Source of the DNA: Glandiceps talaboti
Taxonomy: Eukaryota > Hemichordata > Enteropneusta > Spengelidae
Direction of reading: 5' to 3'
Assembly: GCF_964340395.1 (NCBI RefSeq)
Contig: NC_135570.1
Coordinates: 2,260,001 to 2,292,500 of the forward strand
Length of the DNA stretch: 32,500 nt
Under the pieces are notes generated by a model. That model was not told where the DNA came from. It did not search any database and was given only the letters and a program-made list of their open reading frames with translations. This document shows positions 1 to 14,436 of this stretch, piece after piece. Both the position numbers and the translations under genes were made by a program. Every line of letters begins with the position of its first letter. Position 1 is the first letter of the stretch.

Positions 1-926
1 AAAGGTTTATTTAAAGGCTATACGTCCCTCATATCCCAGATGTTGTGTATGTTTATAAATATGTTATTTCATATCAAATATGGTTTCTTTTATTCGTTTC
101 CATAAATGTACCATCACTTCCATTTAAAAATAAAGTGACTTGATATTCCATGTACATGCACACGTAAACTTTGATATTATTCGTATAAATGTTAAAAATT
201 CTCGGTAAAAATAAAGTCAAGATAAAACGGAATCCATGAATACAAATATTGTACATGTCATAGATACTTATACCATATATGCATCTTTAAACATGTTAAG
301 TCGGACCTTTATCGAACCTCGGATGACACAATCGGTGATTCCAGTTTGAGTACTCGAAGGCATACTGTAAAACCCAATTCAACACTTTAGGTCATCAAAA
401 CCTGCTGCGGCAACCTTTCTAAAGACGAACAGGAAACACGAATAAAAAGCTCGCGTATATGAAACCAACAAGTTACATCAATGAAACTATCTAAGGGATT
501 CATTTATCCATACACCAATTCGTTCATCCCCCTTATGGCTACTTGGGTTCCTAATGAGGTCCAGCTAATGCACCAGTTTTAAATATTGACCTTTATTGGG
601 AGTACTAATCGATAGCTTCTATACACGGTCGATTCTCTTAACTCAAACCGGTGAACATACAACAAAGAGGCCATTACAAACACTAAATCAAACTAAACAC
701 TCTTGATAAGTCCGATAATAAAATAAAGCTCATCTTCTAAACGAATCTTTGCATTTGTGGTTAGATTTACAGTTTGTTTCTTTTGTTGGTGGCTTTGACA
801 TCCGGGTCACAAATTCGTACTTCATTCACAATAATTTTCTAATTTTGATAGGTGTAAATGTCTCGTTTTAAATAGTCAGTTTTCTATTGACATAATTTGA
901 TAACTGATAGGTATATGGTAGTGTGT
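1..926. other. gene-free AT-rich stretch
   Basis: Only short frames with no recognisable family are present, and no RNA gene or clear repeat was seen. Confidence 0.6.
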
Positions 927-950
927 GGATGGATGGATGGATGGATGGAT
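927..950. repeat. (GGAT)n microsatellite
   Basis: Six GGAT units sit in an otherwise plain AT-rich region. They are followed by GGGT/GGGC variants. Confidence 0.95.
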
Positions 951-1280
951 GGGTGGGCGGTTGGGTGTGTGTTCAGCTACGTATACTGGCGTAGTCTAAT
1001 CACATATGTATCATTTTATTATCAGTCGATAACTTCGATATTCTAATTTGTAAGCGGCAAATGCAAAGGATGTGTGACTGCAGTAATAACCCATAATTTC
1101 TCACATGATTAATTTTATTCGTGATGTAAAGATGAAGTAAAATATTACTTAGTGAACTGGTACCCTTGTCATGTCATGAAGAAATTAATTAAATTGACAG
1201 GGTGCGTACTGTTTTTGCAAATTCGTACGGGGTGCTAGTTATAAAATGCTGTTTCATGATCCTAGATTTAGGATGTTTAC

Positions 1281-3651
<2,371 letters not shown>

Positions 3652-4008
3652 ATTGTGTGGTTCCGGTTACGCTCAATTTTAGAATATTATAGGGTGGGGA
3701 AGGTAGACTTTTTATTTTATTTTATTTTATTTTGTGTCTGTGTGAGGGTCTAGTTCAGGTTTTCCATTGTTTTCCAAATGGTCTCTGTTTTCTTTATTAC
3801 TTCCTGTCAGATGTACAGCCATTACAGATAGGCAGAACAGTTTTAGAGTGTCTTTTTAAGTTGATGGCAGTTTCCGCATCCACTATTTCTCGTGCGTGAG
3901 ACTTCACAATTTTTGTGATTTTATCAATTTTTTCTCGAATTCGTGACAACAAGTGTAGGGGTCGGCAGTGAAAAGCTAGGTGAGGTCGTGTAACCGGAAC
4001 CAAACAAT
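3652..4008. mobile_element. MITE-like element, copy 1, with about 19-bp terminal inverted repeats
   Basis: The left end ATTGTGTGGTTCCGGTTACG (3652-3671) is matched by the reverse complement of the right end, GTAACCGGAACCAAACAAT (3990-4008), with one mismatch over about 19 bases. The 357-bp interior has a (TTTTA)n run near 3711-3731 and no conserved coding frame. A diverged second copy of most of the interior is at 25382-25676. The size, terminal inverted repeats and second copy fit a non-autonomous DNA transposon. I could not define a target-site duplication. Confidence 0.65.
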
Positions 4009-4340
4009 TTTACTCCATGATACTTTTTCATGTCATTTTGTTATACGCTGCCCAGATGTGCACAATTGTTTTCTAATTTGAAACAAAATCGTGACTTAGG
4101 TATACGATCTCACAACCAAGTGACTGAATTACTAAATCCATCATAATCATAAGGTGACAATACAAAACTAAATTAGTATTAATGGTACCATTTTAATGAT
4201 AACTAATGTAGACTATCTTCTCCCAGTCAGTGACACCTACTATAAAAACCAAAACCCTATCAATCATAAAACTAATTGATATCTGTTCAATTGAAGACAA
4301 TTTATGAAAATTAGCTGAACTCAATCAGGTTGTTTCTTCT

Positions 4341-4399
4341 TCTCCAGTGGCCCATTCTCAGATCATTCTGACGAAGCACGTGGTGTAAGCCACTGGAGA
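4341..4399. repeat. perfect 11-bp hairpin with 37-base loop
   Basis: TCTCCAGTGGC at 4341-4351 is perfectly complementary to GCCACTGGAGA at 4389-4399. The loop contains CTGACGA and CACGTGGTG. It may be the remains of a mobile-element end; no family is assigned. Confidence 0.6.
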
Positions 4400-4530
4400 T
4401 ATGCCCTAAGGTTAACAACAAACAACGCACAATGGAATAAACAGTAATGACTGCATGAATTATTACTTCAATTCACAGATATCAATACATGTATCGTATA
4501 TTCGTCTCATATTCCTATTAATATTGATAG

Positions 4531-4818
4531 TTACATCTGTAAGTATAACAAATGGGGAAATGTTTGCTTCACCAAATATTTTAAGGGAGCCTTCAGTTAT
4601 TACTGGGAAGAGCCGGGGAAATTAAGTTACATCTGTAAGTATAACAAATGGGGAAATGTTAGCTTCACCAAATATTTTAAAGGCGCCTTCAGTTATTACT
4701 GGGGAGGGCCGGGAATATTAAGGTACATCTGTAAGTATAACAAATGGGGAAATGTTAGCTTCACCAAATATTTTAAAGGCGCCTTCAGTTATTACTGGGG
4801 GAGGGCCGGGGAAATGAG
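4531..4818. repeat. 96-bp tandem repeat, 3 copies
   Basis: Copies start at 4531, 4627 and 4723 with exact 96-base spacing and only a few differences. Each unit starts TTACATCTGTAAGTATAACA (the third has G for the first T) and ends with a GGGCCGGGGAAAT-like segment. The last about 45 bases of each unit correspond to the left terminal repeat of the element that follows. Confidence 0.93.
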
Positions 4819-5385
4819 GGGGGAGTCAATTTTTGCAAATCTTTTATCCTCGGAGGGCCATATTTTAGAGAATAGGATTAGAGGAGGGTCTCATTTGACT
4901 TGATTTCAATATTTTGTCCAACTTTGTATTATTTTTATTTTTTAGCTTTAGCATTCCATCTCTGCCAAGGTCCTACAGTCAGCTGCTGCCACATTGGCTA
5001 GGGTTAGGTCCATCGGGCATTATGTATTACTGAACATGTATTTTGTTACATTGAAAATGGGCCTTATGTTACCTTGATTGAAGAGGACTTACGTTACGTA
5101 CACCAGGTTTTATATATCCTTGTAACCATGGTAATGAACAAGCCAAATTTAAATCCTTTAAACCATTACGTCTGCGACTAGCGTCCTTTCTATGTCTGAC
5201 AGCATTTAAACCAAAGCATGTTGAAATATTTCAACAAAGGGAGTGTCACGTTTTAGGGAAAAGAAATTGAGTGGGGGTCACTTTTTAGCACAACGTCAAC
5301 GTAAGCGAGAGAGGATCATATTTTACTCAACATCCCGAGGCCCGAATTCCTCCCGTCCTCCCCTTGTAATTACTGAAGGCTCCTT
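4775..5385. mobile_element. about 611-bp element with imperfect terminal inverted repeats
   Basis: The left end at 4775-4811 contains GCCTTCAGTTATTACTGGGG then GAGGGCCGGGG. The reverse complement of 5352-5385 reads GGAGCCTTCAGTAATTAC then AGGGGAGGACGGG, so the ends match over about 35 bases with several differences. The interior is AT-rich with G-run patches (GGGGGGAGTCA, GTGGGGGTCAC) and no long frame. It looks like a non-autonomous DNA element; TTAA-like flanks are suggestive only. Confidence 0.6.
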
Positions 5386-6260
5386 ATGTTGTTTATAATT
5401 CTCGACACATCTTGAATTAAAACTGCACTTTATCATTCTTGTCATGTCTTGACATCAGGTAATATTCAAATTGATAGTATTGTTAAACTTCAAAAAGAAA
5501 ATGAAAAGAAATAGCAATTTTATTTCTAATTCATCCTGAACTTTTATTTTTATACGCAATGCATACTTCTCTTTCATTCTACTTGTTTGACCAGGCGTTA
5601 GCGTGAATGCCATGATGAAGTGGGCGTTTCTCAGTTCATAATACACCAATCTACGAAACTCTAGTTTTGTTCGTACACGTCGTACTTGGGCAAAACACGG
5701 TCGTATTATAATAGAATGAATGACTGCAATTAAGATTTATGGGAAGCATAACGTATAGTATTCTTTATAGTGCTACACTTCATGATACACAGACATTAAC
5801 TGAATGACAATAACCTATCTATAAGATTGCCTTCAACACAAATAATTATAACTCAACAAACCACACGAAGTAAGAGGGAATGTTTTGAAATATCTACCTG
5901 GCCATAAAGAATGGACATTTGACAGGATAAACACCACTACAAAACAAATTAAACCTGAATGCGTGTATCAAAACGTTAGATGTTTTTCCTACACACATCG
6001 TTGGAAGGAAAGATTCTGAGCTGGTAGCTATCATACATGATATACCCCTTAATTAGCAATTTGATTAAACGATTGAACATGAAACCTGAAGCTTGCATAC
6101 TTAACGTGCTGCCTAATTATGAAAAATCACTAAATATGCTAATTAATTAATATGAAGATTATAACCTACATCAAACTGAAAGCTATGTCAACAAATTTCA
6201 AAGGACATGTGCACATTGTTATGGTTGATATATGTATTAAAAAATTGAAGATATCGTATC
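5386..6260. other. gene-free stretch
   Basis: AT-rich unique-looking sequence between a terminal-repeat element and the GACA tract. No supported feature. Confidence 0.55.
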
Positions 6261-6348
<88 letters not shown>

Positions 6349-6361
6349 AACAAACAAACAA
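6261..6361. repeat. (GACA)n-(AAAC)n microsatellite
   Basis: Twenty-one perfect GACA units run from 6261 to 6344, followed by four AAAC units. Open frames on both strands (DRQT and CLSV repeats) come from the repeat itself. Confidence 0.98.
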
Positions 6362-7099
6362 AAGCATAACATAACTTTCTCTTATGGAAGGTAAAAATGG
6401 AAATAAAAATGTCTCCTTTGATGCGGCAACTCTGATCAATACCATTACATTTTTAAATACGAGCTGATAAGCTTTCATCGTTGTGTAGAATGCAATCAAT
6501 GGAAACATCCAAACAGTATTTCACTTGAGAGTTGGTGAATTGTACCTATCGTATATTAACTACTTGTTTATAAGGATGACACTGTTGTATTGTTAGTTCA
6601 ATGAAAGACAATTCCCAATATGCACATAAATTAACCATACACTTTAATATGTCGTTGTCATTGTGACCTCTTTTACAAAGAAATGTATAAATCTTAATAC
6701 ATAGCTCTAGGTTATAGGGGTGATTGTTTTTTAAATTTGGGTCAAAAGCAAGCTTTAGGTGGATCAATAAATAAATAAACACACACACACAAGAGAAATG
6801 TGTTAAGTACAGTGATCCAACTTCAGATAGTATTGTTTTCAAGTCAATAATACTTATATAAACAACTTTAGTTATCATATTTCCGTTGATTAGTTTTTGA
6901 AAGCGATACTTTAATGCGATTATAACGTTGACAGGATTTTGTGTGTCCGAATCTGATGTTAATGTCAATGTATGGGTGTACCCAAGACTTATGTCAACGA
7001 AGCAATTATTCAGGTTGCCTACTACAATGCACTTACACAGATATGACTGAGTTACCTTCATTAAAGACATTTCATTAGTACATATGCAATTCGCCAATT

Positions 7100-7402
7100 T
7101 AAACCTGCACTACCTATAACGGAGACATTTTGTTCATCAAGTAACCAAAGATATATTCACTAAAATTGTCAGTCACTTATAAAAAGACATTTTATCTGTT
7201 AATTAGTGGTCAACATTATCTGTAGGTAGGGTAGTGTCAAGTTTATAACCTTGAACAAAAGCTCAGCTTTGAGTCTGACAATATGTCAAAACTGTACTAA
7301 TTGTAATTTTTTAACTGGTGTATCATTTTACAACCAGGCAATCAGAGTGTAGTTAAAGTGCCAATAATTACACATTGTACATGCTAATCAGTGGTCGATA
7401 TT
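7100..7402 (+). repeat. dispersed repeat A, copy 1
   Basis: About 300 bases here align with the reverse complement of about 16752-17060. The strongest stretch is 7152-7213, around TATTCACTAAAATTG, TTATAAAAA and CTGTTAATTAGTGGTCAA. The right end shares CCAATAATTA-CACATT with the partner. No coding frame is conserved, which suggests an old non-autonomous mobile element. Confidence 0.65.
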
Positions 7403-7556
7403 GTTCATAAGCAGTAAAGAAAGTGATTTATACAGTTTATATGGCACACATTTCCCGTCAGAATAATTATAACCGTATTTAATGAACACTGCATTTGTAC
7501 ACCTATTTGAATCTTTTTGAACCCTTATTGTCGTAATTAAAGGGGGGGGGCAAAAC

Positions 7557-7667
7557 TTATTCACGTTCAGGGCCGTCGAATGACGTTTCACCGTCCACAA
7601 TACGCGACATTTATTCACGTTCAGGGTCGTCGAATGACATTTCACCGTCCACAATTATACGCGACTA
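7557..7667. repeat. 54-bp tandem duplication
   Basis: Two adjacent copies start TTATTCACGTTCAGGG at 7557 and 7611, differing by a few substitutions and a 3-base insertion near the end of the second. The unit is relatively CpG-rich (CGTCGAATGACG, CACCGTCC, ACGCGAC) against its AT-rich surroundings. A run of nine or more G lies just upstream. Confidence 0.85.
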
Positions 7668-8281
7668 TTTTGTCAGCCACTTTTACATATGGTACAATTT
7701 TTTGAAAAACATTTCAACATTCTGAAAATTACCAATGGAGATAAAAAGGTAGCAGTATCCTGGATAGAAATGAAAATTTCAGTATAGAAGTTATTTGAGC
7801 ACAGGATGGACAAATTGAGTTCACTACGCTGGAGATTAATGGACATTGGCACATTGTGACGTGATTTCAGAATTCTAAAAAGAAGGTATACAAATATGTT
7901 GTACAGTTCGGCACATTAATCCACATTACAGGGCCTATCATGAGAAGATACATGACAAAATGTATCGTGGATAACCAATCAAATCACTCATATTATAGCA
8001 AGCATATCACGGAATAGTTTAGCATAAACGCACTTACTAACCAATGTCCGTTGGGTCGACAATTGCCATAAATCAAAGATGGTGGTTACTTTCTTTACCG
8101 GCGACGAAAAACAAAACAAGTCAATTCAAAATAATGTTTTAACAGTTACACAATAGTAACACGAGTCGTTTCGAGTCGTGTTCTACACACAGAACTTTGT
8201 CACGTTCAAATATATTTTACTTCGAGACATGATGTGTTGTGTAATGTCAGAGATGAGGTTCACAACATTATAAGTTAGTTT

Positions 8282-8283
<2 letters not shown>
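7668..8283. other. gene-free stretch
   Basis: No frame above the size expected by chance, and no repeat recognised. Confidence 0.55.
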
Positions 8284-8366
<83 letters not shown>

Positions 8367-8380
8367 CATACACACACATA
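8284..8380. repeat. (TA)n microsatellite with (CA)n tail
   Basis: About 34 AT dinucleotides give way to mixed TA/CA. The tract is self-complementary and could extrude as a cruciform. Confidence 0.97.
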
Positions 8381-8465
8381 TAGAGTTTCATTCTTCTTTC
8401 GCCAAGTGGAGTGCTCAATCAGCTTGGAGAGCAATACATACGCACATTACATACGCAATATATGT

Positions 8466-10069
<1,604 letters not shown>

Positions 10070-10129
10070 ACTATTACGCTCTGCCACTGCGGTATAGAGC
10101 ACTGTCTTAGCAGATTGACACTCACCGAG

Positions 10130-10130
<1 letters not shown>

Positions 10131-10211
<81 letters not shown>

Positions 10212-10456
10212 GTGTGTCTGTTTGTTTGTCTGTCTGTTTGCCTGCCTGCCTGCCTGTCCGTCTGTCTGTCTGTCGATCCATCCATCCATCCATCCATCCA
10301 TCCCTCCATCCACCCACCCACCCACCCACCCATCCATCCATCCATCCATCCATCCACCCACCCATCCATCCATCTATATATCTATCTATCTATCTATCTA
10401 TCTATTTATCTATCTATCCATCCATCCATCCATCCATCCATCTATCTATCTATCCA
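10131..10456. repeat. compound microsatellite: (TA)n then CTGT/CTGC, ATCC, ACCC and ATCT blocks
   Basis: A 79-base TA run is followed by related tetranucleotide blocks: CTGT with TTGT and CTGC variants, then ATCC, ACCC, ATCC, ACCC, ATCC, ATCT, ATCC and ATCT. Neighbouring blocks differ by single substitutions, as if point mutations were repeatedly amplified by slippage. Open frames reading SIHPSIHP or MDGWMDGW are artefacts. Confidence 0.96.
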
Positions 10457-10837
10457 CCCAACAACAAACCTTCTATCAATTCGCCAACGTGACCACCCAC
10501 GTATATACGTGTACCTATCATTCATCTGTATGCTTTATGATTTTACTATTACTATTATGCAAATCTTTATTTTTATCTGTTGAAATATGTATGGTCCGTT
10601 CTTCCTTTCACCATCCACACTCAATGAACGTCACAAATTATGATTACGTGTTTGACATGCGTAGAAGATTGCGTGGAACGACAACTTAATAACTATACTT
10701 ATTCCTCTGATACTAGCAAACGTGTCTCTACAACTACTGAGACGGGTACGATCTCAGAAGCGCTAATCAACTTATATTGCCGATAGTTTGACCAGACACA
10801 AATTTATACTTCATTTAACATCAAAACACGCCAAGAA
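10457..10837 (+). other. upstream region of the transporter gene
   Basis: This holds the presumed 5' untranslated region and promoter of the EamA-family gene. I could not place a TATA box, initiator or CpG cluster with confidence. The compound microsatellite ends about 380 bases before the start codon. Confidence 0.4.
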
Positions 10838-11848
10838 ATGATGGGTATCGATCACTTTGAAGAAAACGGTAAATCTGGAAAGGAGGCAGTATCGTCTGTT
10901 AAAAAAGAAACGTATGTAGCCGTCGCACTGGCACTGGTATCCGGTATCTGTCACGCAACATCTGGTCTGTTTACAGTGTTGGCTACCAATGCACAGATAT
11001 CTGAATTTCAAATCATCTTTCTATCGTCTGTAGCAGGGGCAGTATTGTCGTTCATTGCCATCAAAATATCCAAACTGAACATTTTTATAGATGACGGTTA
11101 CACGATTCTGTTACTATTTGTGAATGGCGGGTTAATGTTTGTTGGTGACACAGCTTATATTTATGCGGTTCAATGGGCTCCTCTAGGTGACACCACAACT
11201 ATAGTAAATGCGTCAATGTTGGTACTCACAGGTATCCTGGCTTGCTTTATTTTACACGAATCTTGGACACTGTTGGATGCTGTATGCACACTTTTTAACA
11301 TTTGTGGTGTCGTTCTTATTGCTTCTCCTACCTTTTTCTTTGACAACGCCCGACAAGTCAACGGAAAAAACTCGTGCATCCTTGCTTACGGACTGGCGAT
11401 GGTCACCGCGTTTTGCTATTCACTCTCTCCTGTTCTTATACGCAAAGCTAAGGAAACTAACGTTTCTATTGTCATCTTCTACCAGTGGGTCATCGATGCC
11501 TTGCTGAGCTTTCCTATCATGTACATACTAGATCACCCAAAGTGGCATATAGACCAGAAGTGTGCAGGCTACCTTATAGCCGTGATTATATTTGATATTT
11601 TAGAACTGGTTCTGTTGTTTCGAAGTGTTCAACTGAAGCCCGCTCCAACTGTCATTCTTCTGTCTAACATCGACGTCGTTGTAACTTATCTCTATGACTA
11701 TTTCATCTTACATAAACATTTATACACACTGGAAATCATCGGTGCCGCCGTTATAATTGTTACCACTGGTACTGTCGCTGCCATAACGACTGTCAGTCAT
11801 TCGTCAGAGGAAGACAAAGACGTTGGCATGTATGCCAGCAAGCCATAG
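10838..11848 (+). CDS. EamA / drug-metabolite transporter superfamily protein (SLC35-like), complete single-exon CDS
   Basis: This 336-residue multi-pass membrane protein probably moves a small metabolite or nucleotide-sugar-like substrate across a plasma or organelle membrane; the substrate cannot be read from the sequence. About ten hydrophobic helices are visible, near residues 27-49, 55-76, 88-110, 117-138, 145-163, 181-201, 211-231, 243-263, 269-290 and 297-318, forming two EamA-type halves. The first half ends with the typical pattern of an acidic residue (E141) after helix 4, then LLDAVCTLFNICGVVLIASP as helix 5. The second half has P268 and P270 before helix 9 and GAAVIIV in helix 10. 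Both tails are short and charged, as expected for a cytosolic location. The frame is closed upstream by a TAG at 10784-10786, so the first Met is at 10838; a second Met follows at once and has the stronger start context (A at -3, G at +4). The length suits the family (roughly 300-400 residues). The uninterrupted CDS could mean a native intronless gene or an old retrocopy that stayed open. The fold call is firm; the subfamily (SLC35G or F-like) is inferred. Confidence 0.9.
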   Translation: MMGIDHFEENGKSGKEAVSSVKKETYVAVALALVSGICHATSGLFTVLATNAQISEFQIIFLSSVAGAVLSFIAIKISKLNIFIDDGYTILLLFVNGGLMFVGDTAYIYAVQWAPLGDTTTIVNASMLVLTGILACFILHESWTLLDAVCTLFNICGVVLIASPTFFFDNARQVNGKNSCILAYGLAMVTAFCYSLSPVLIRKAKETNVSIVIFYQWVIDALLSFPIMYILDHPKWHIDQKCAGYLIAVIIFDILELVLLFRSVQLKPAPTVILLSNIDVVVTYLYDYFILHKHLYTLEIIGAAVIIVTTGTVAAITTVSHSSEEDKDVGMYASKP

Positions 11849-14010
11849 CTGCCTAACAACAGAAACAAAATGATGACGTCACAGCTGCCTCGATAGATGT
11901 ATAAGATATATAAGGAAAATTATATAAACATTATTTGAATAGTATATTTTTATGTGTTATACTTAAGCCTTAGTAAATAATTGTAATGTACACTGAAAAG
12001 AGATATTCTGTACATTATTGTGCTTTGCTTCACTACGATAGTGCAATTAGATTTCGATGTTTACTTTGTTTACAGTTAAAAGAAGTTATAAACTATAAAT
12101 GTTGTAAACATACGCATGTCATTTACGTACAAAGTACTCATAGTGCTTGTATTGAGTAAATTGTATTTCAATTTCCACTTTTGTAAGGGGGTCAGTGTCA
12201 GAGATACTCAATCTTTATTTTATATCCCCTTTGATATACCTGTTAAAAATAAAAGTTGTATAAGACATGGGTGAATGTATCAATCGCCAGAAGAAACGAT
12301 TTGTAACATTATATTATCTTATCCATAATCTATTTTGAAAGGAAAGAGACAAGATGTTCCACTGAATTGAAACGATATTATGCATGACAGTAGCAAAGCC
12401 CCTAACAAAAACGTTATATTTCTCCTATATAAGAATAACGATTTCTGACACACACTTTGATAATACTTTATGAGATCATTAATTAGTAAAATTGTTTTCT
12501 GGACACTGTTAATTTGAGTTAAGTCAGTCATTTTAACTGCTGTTACGTCACGATTTTAAGTACTCCAAAGTGCTTTCTACGTGCAGTTACCGTTTTCATG
12601 TATTTTCCTGTAGTCATTACTCCATTTTGTATTCTCACTGTATACGTTTTTCGTTTTTTAGCCCGCGGGTCGACTCCACCATATGTTAAACTTACTTCAC
12701 ATGTTATTACATTCAGAACAATATTTTAACGCTTACTTTTTTATTTGGCTAATAGATAACGGGTGTGTTCATGTTTAGAAGTAAATTTAACCTTTTTTAT
12801 TAAACTCAGGAGGAGGTTATGTTTGAATCCAAGAAAAAAAGCGAGACATGCTGTTCCATTTTTTTCGCCGATGCAGATTTTATTTCTCTAGGGGTAGTAA
12901 TGCAAGCTAACATTTCGCCTGACCTCGTATCATTTTGCATTACTTTAAGATCGATCAGGAAAAGAGACTGATCAAGAGGTCAAAGTTTATGTGTTTTCTA
13001 CTAATCTATTTTCAGTTTAGCAAACATTAAGCTATTTTTATAACACCTAGCTTGGAGTGTTTTCTGTTGAGAGCATTAAAAACTCATCCGAAGTGATGCA
13101 CTTATGTATTTGCACGCTAATACCTACGAGTCATGTGTACAGTTGTTGACACTAGGCTTGTATGGAACACCTACGTAATCATAAATGTGTAAAGAAAAAA
13201 TATATTACAATACTCATTTGAGCCATCTGAATTAGGTATTAAGGCTAAACGCTGCAGTTCATAATAAATAGTAATTCGTCGAAATTGTGTGGAAATCTCA
13301 AGTTGATGACTCAGTCACAAGAGAAAATGGATGTCGACATACTTAATTGAAATGAAGTATAGGAGTAGTAGATACAATCGGAGGATTAAACGCACATGTT
13401 GGCTTGTTACTTTACATGTGACTGTTGTTCATGTGTGACATATGAAAACTTAATCCACCTATATATTCTATGTAGAATCACTAAAATACCATATTTTGTT
13501 GCAGTGTAATTTTATAGCAATGAATTATATTATATTTCATGTTTCTTTCACCTGAAAATCTGGAGAGTATCTCGATTATTTATACGAAGTGTAATGTTTT
13601 ACTCGTAGTGATCTGCACAAACGGGTATATTGTGTGTACAGCCACATTCCCGATAAGGTTACACCTTTGGGAATTTCTCCAACCATCTCCAAAAGGTACT
13701 CGGTGATCGATGTGCTATCGGTACCCTTGCAATATTTACAGCTTTTCCGATACTTTACAACTCGTGACGTGAGTAGTTCGTGACTTCTTCCTTATCAAAG
13801 CAAATGCCCGTGTGATTTGCTCAAATGCAAATAAAGCATTCTGTTCTCGCAACAGTAAAAAGGTAGTTTCAGGTTGTTTACTTTATGAGTGGTCGTTGAC
13901 AAACCTGTTATAACTATTACAATTAATTTAGTCAGCCTGTCTGTGGTTTATCTTTTATGTGACGTTTTCATACTCAGCATGATAATCACATTTCACCCGT
14001 AAAAATCCTA
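11849..14010. other. 3' flank of the transporter gene and gene-free stretch
   Basis: Contains the candidate AATAAA at 12248 and otherwise AT-rich sequence without a recognised gene or repeat, up to the 27-bp minisatellite. Confidence 0.5.
12248..12253 (+). promoter_or_regulatory. candidate poly(A) signal of the transporter gene
   Basis: A canonical AATAAA lies about 400 bases after the stop codon of the EamA-family gene, in AT-rich 3' sequence. It is the first perfect hexamer I noticed downstream on the coding strand. Such hexamers are common by chance in AT-rich DNA, so this is only a candidate 3' end. Confidence 0.35.
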
Positions 14011-14436
14011 AAAAGGGGTGTTTCACTTGACCCTCTACAAAGGAGTATTTCATTTGACCCTCAACAACGGGTGTTTCACTTGACCCTCTACAAAGCGGTG
14101 TTTCACTTGACCCTCAACAAAGGGGTGTTTCACTTGACCCTCTACAAAGAGGTGTTTCATTTGACACAGGGGTGTTTCACTTGACCCGCTACAAAAGGGT
14201 GTTTCATTTTACCCTCTAAAAAGGGGCGTTTCATTTTACCCTCTACACAGGGGTGTTTTATTTGACCCTCGACAAAGGGGCGTTTCATTTGACCCTCAAC
14301 AAAGGGGCGTTTCATTTTACCCTCTACACAGGGGTGTTTTATTTGACCCTCGACAAAGGGGCGTTTCATTTGACCCTCAACTAAGGGACGATTCATTTGA
14401 CTCTCTACACAGGGGTGTTTTATTTGACCCTCTACT
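14011..14436. repeat. 27-bp minisatellite, 16 copies, with an 81-bp higher-order unit
   Basis: Sixteen copies of a unit like AGGGGTGTTTCACTTGACCC plus TCTACAA follow head to tail. The left half is irregular (one copy is shortened near 14161). From 14245 the copies form an 81-bp triplet that repeats exactly at 14326 and again at 14407. Because 27 is a multiple of three, one minus-strand frame stays open with a 9-residue repeat (VEGQMKRPF / VEGQIKHPC); see findings. Confidence 0.95.

Noticed and set aside
3797-4003. 68-residue minus-strand frame within the terminal-repeat element
   Set aside because: The second copy at 25382-25676 shifts the frame by indels, so coding is not conserved.
4531-4818. 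Regular repeats considered as a CRISPR array
   Set aside because: The copies are contiguous tandem units without unique spacers, in animal DNA; the same holds for 14011-14436 and 29595-29904.
6166-6508. Frames reading CLSVCLSV or DRQTDRQT
   Set aside because: Translation of (GACA)n.
11170-11507. Frames overlapping the transporter gene on the other strand or in another frame
   Set aside because: Shadows of the well-supported CDS at 10838-11848.
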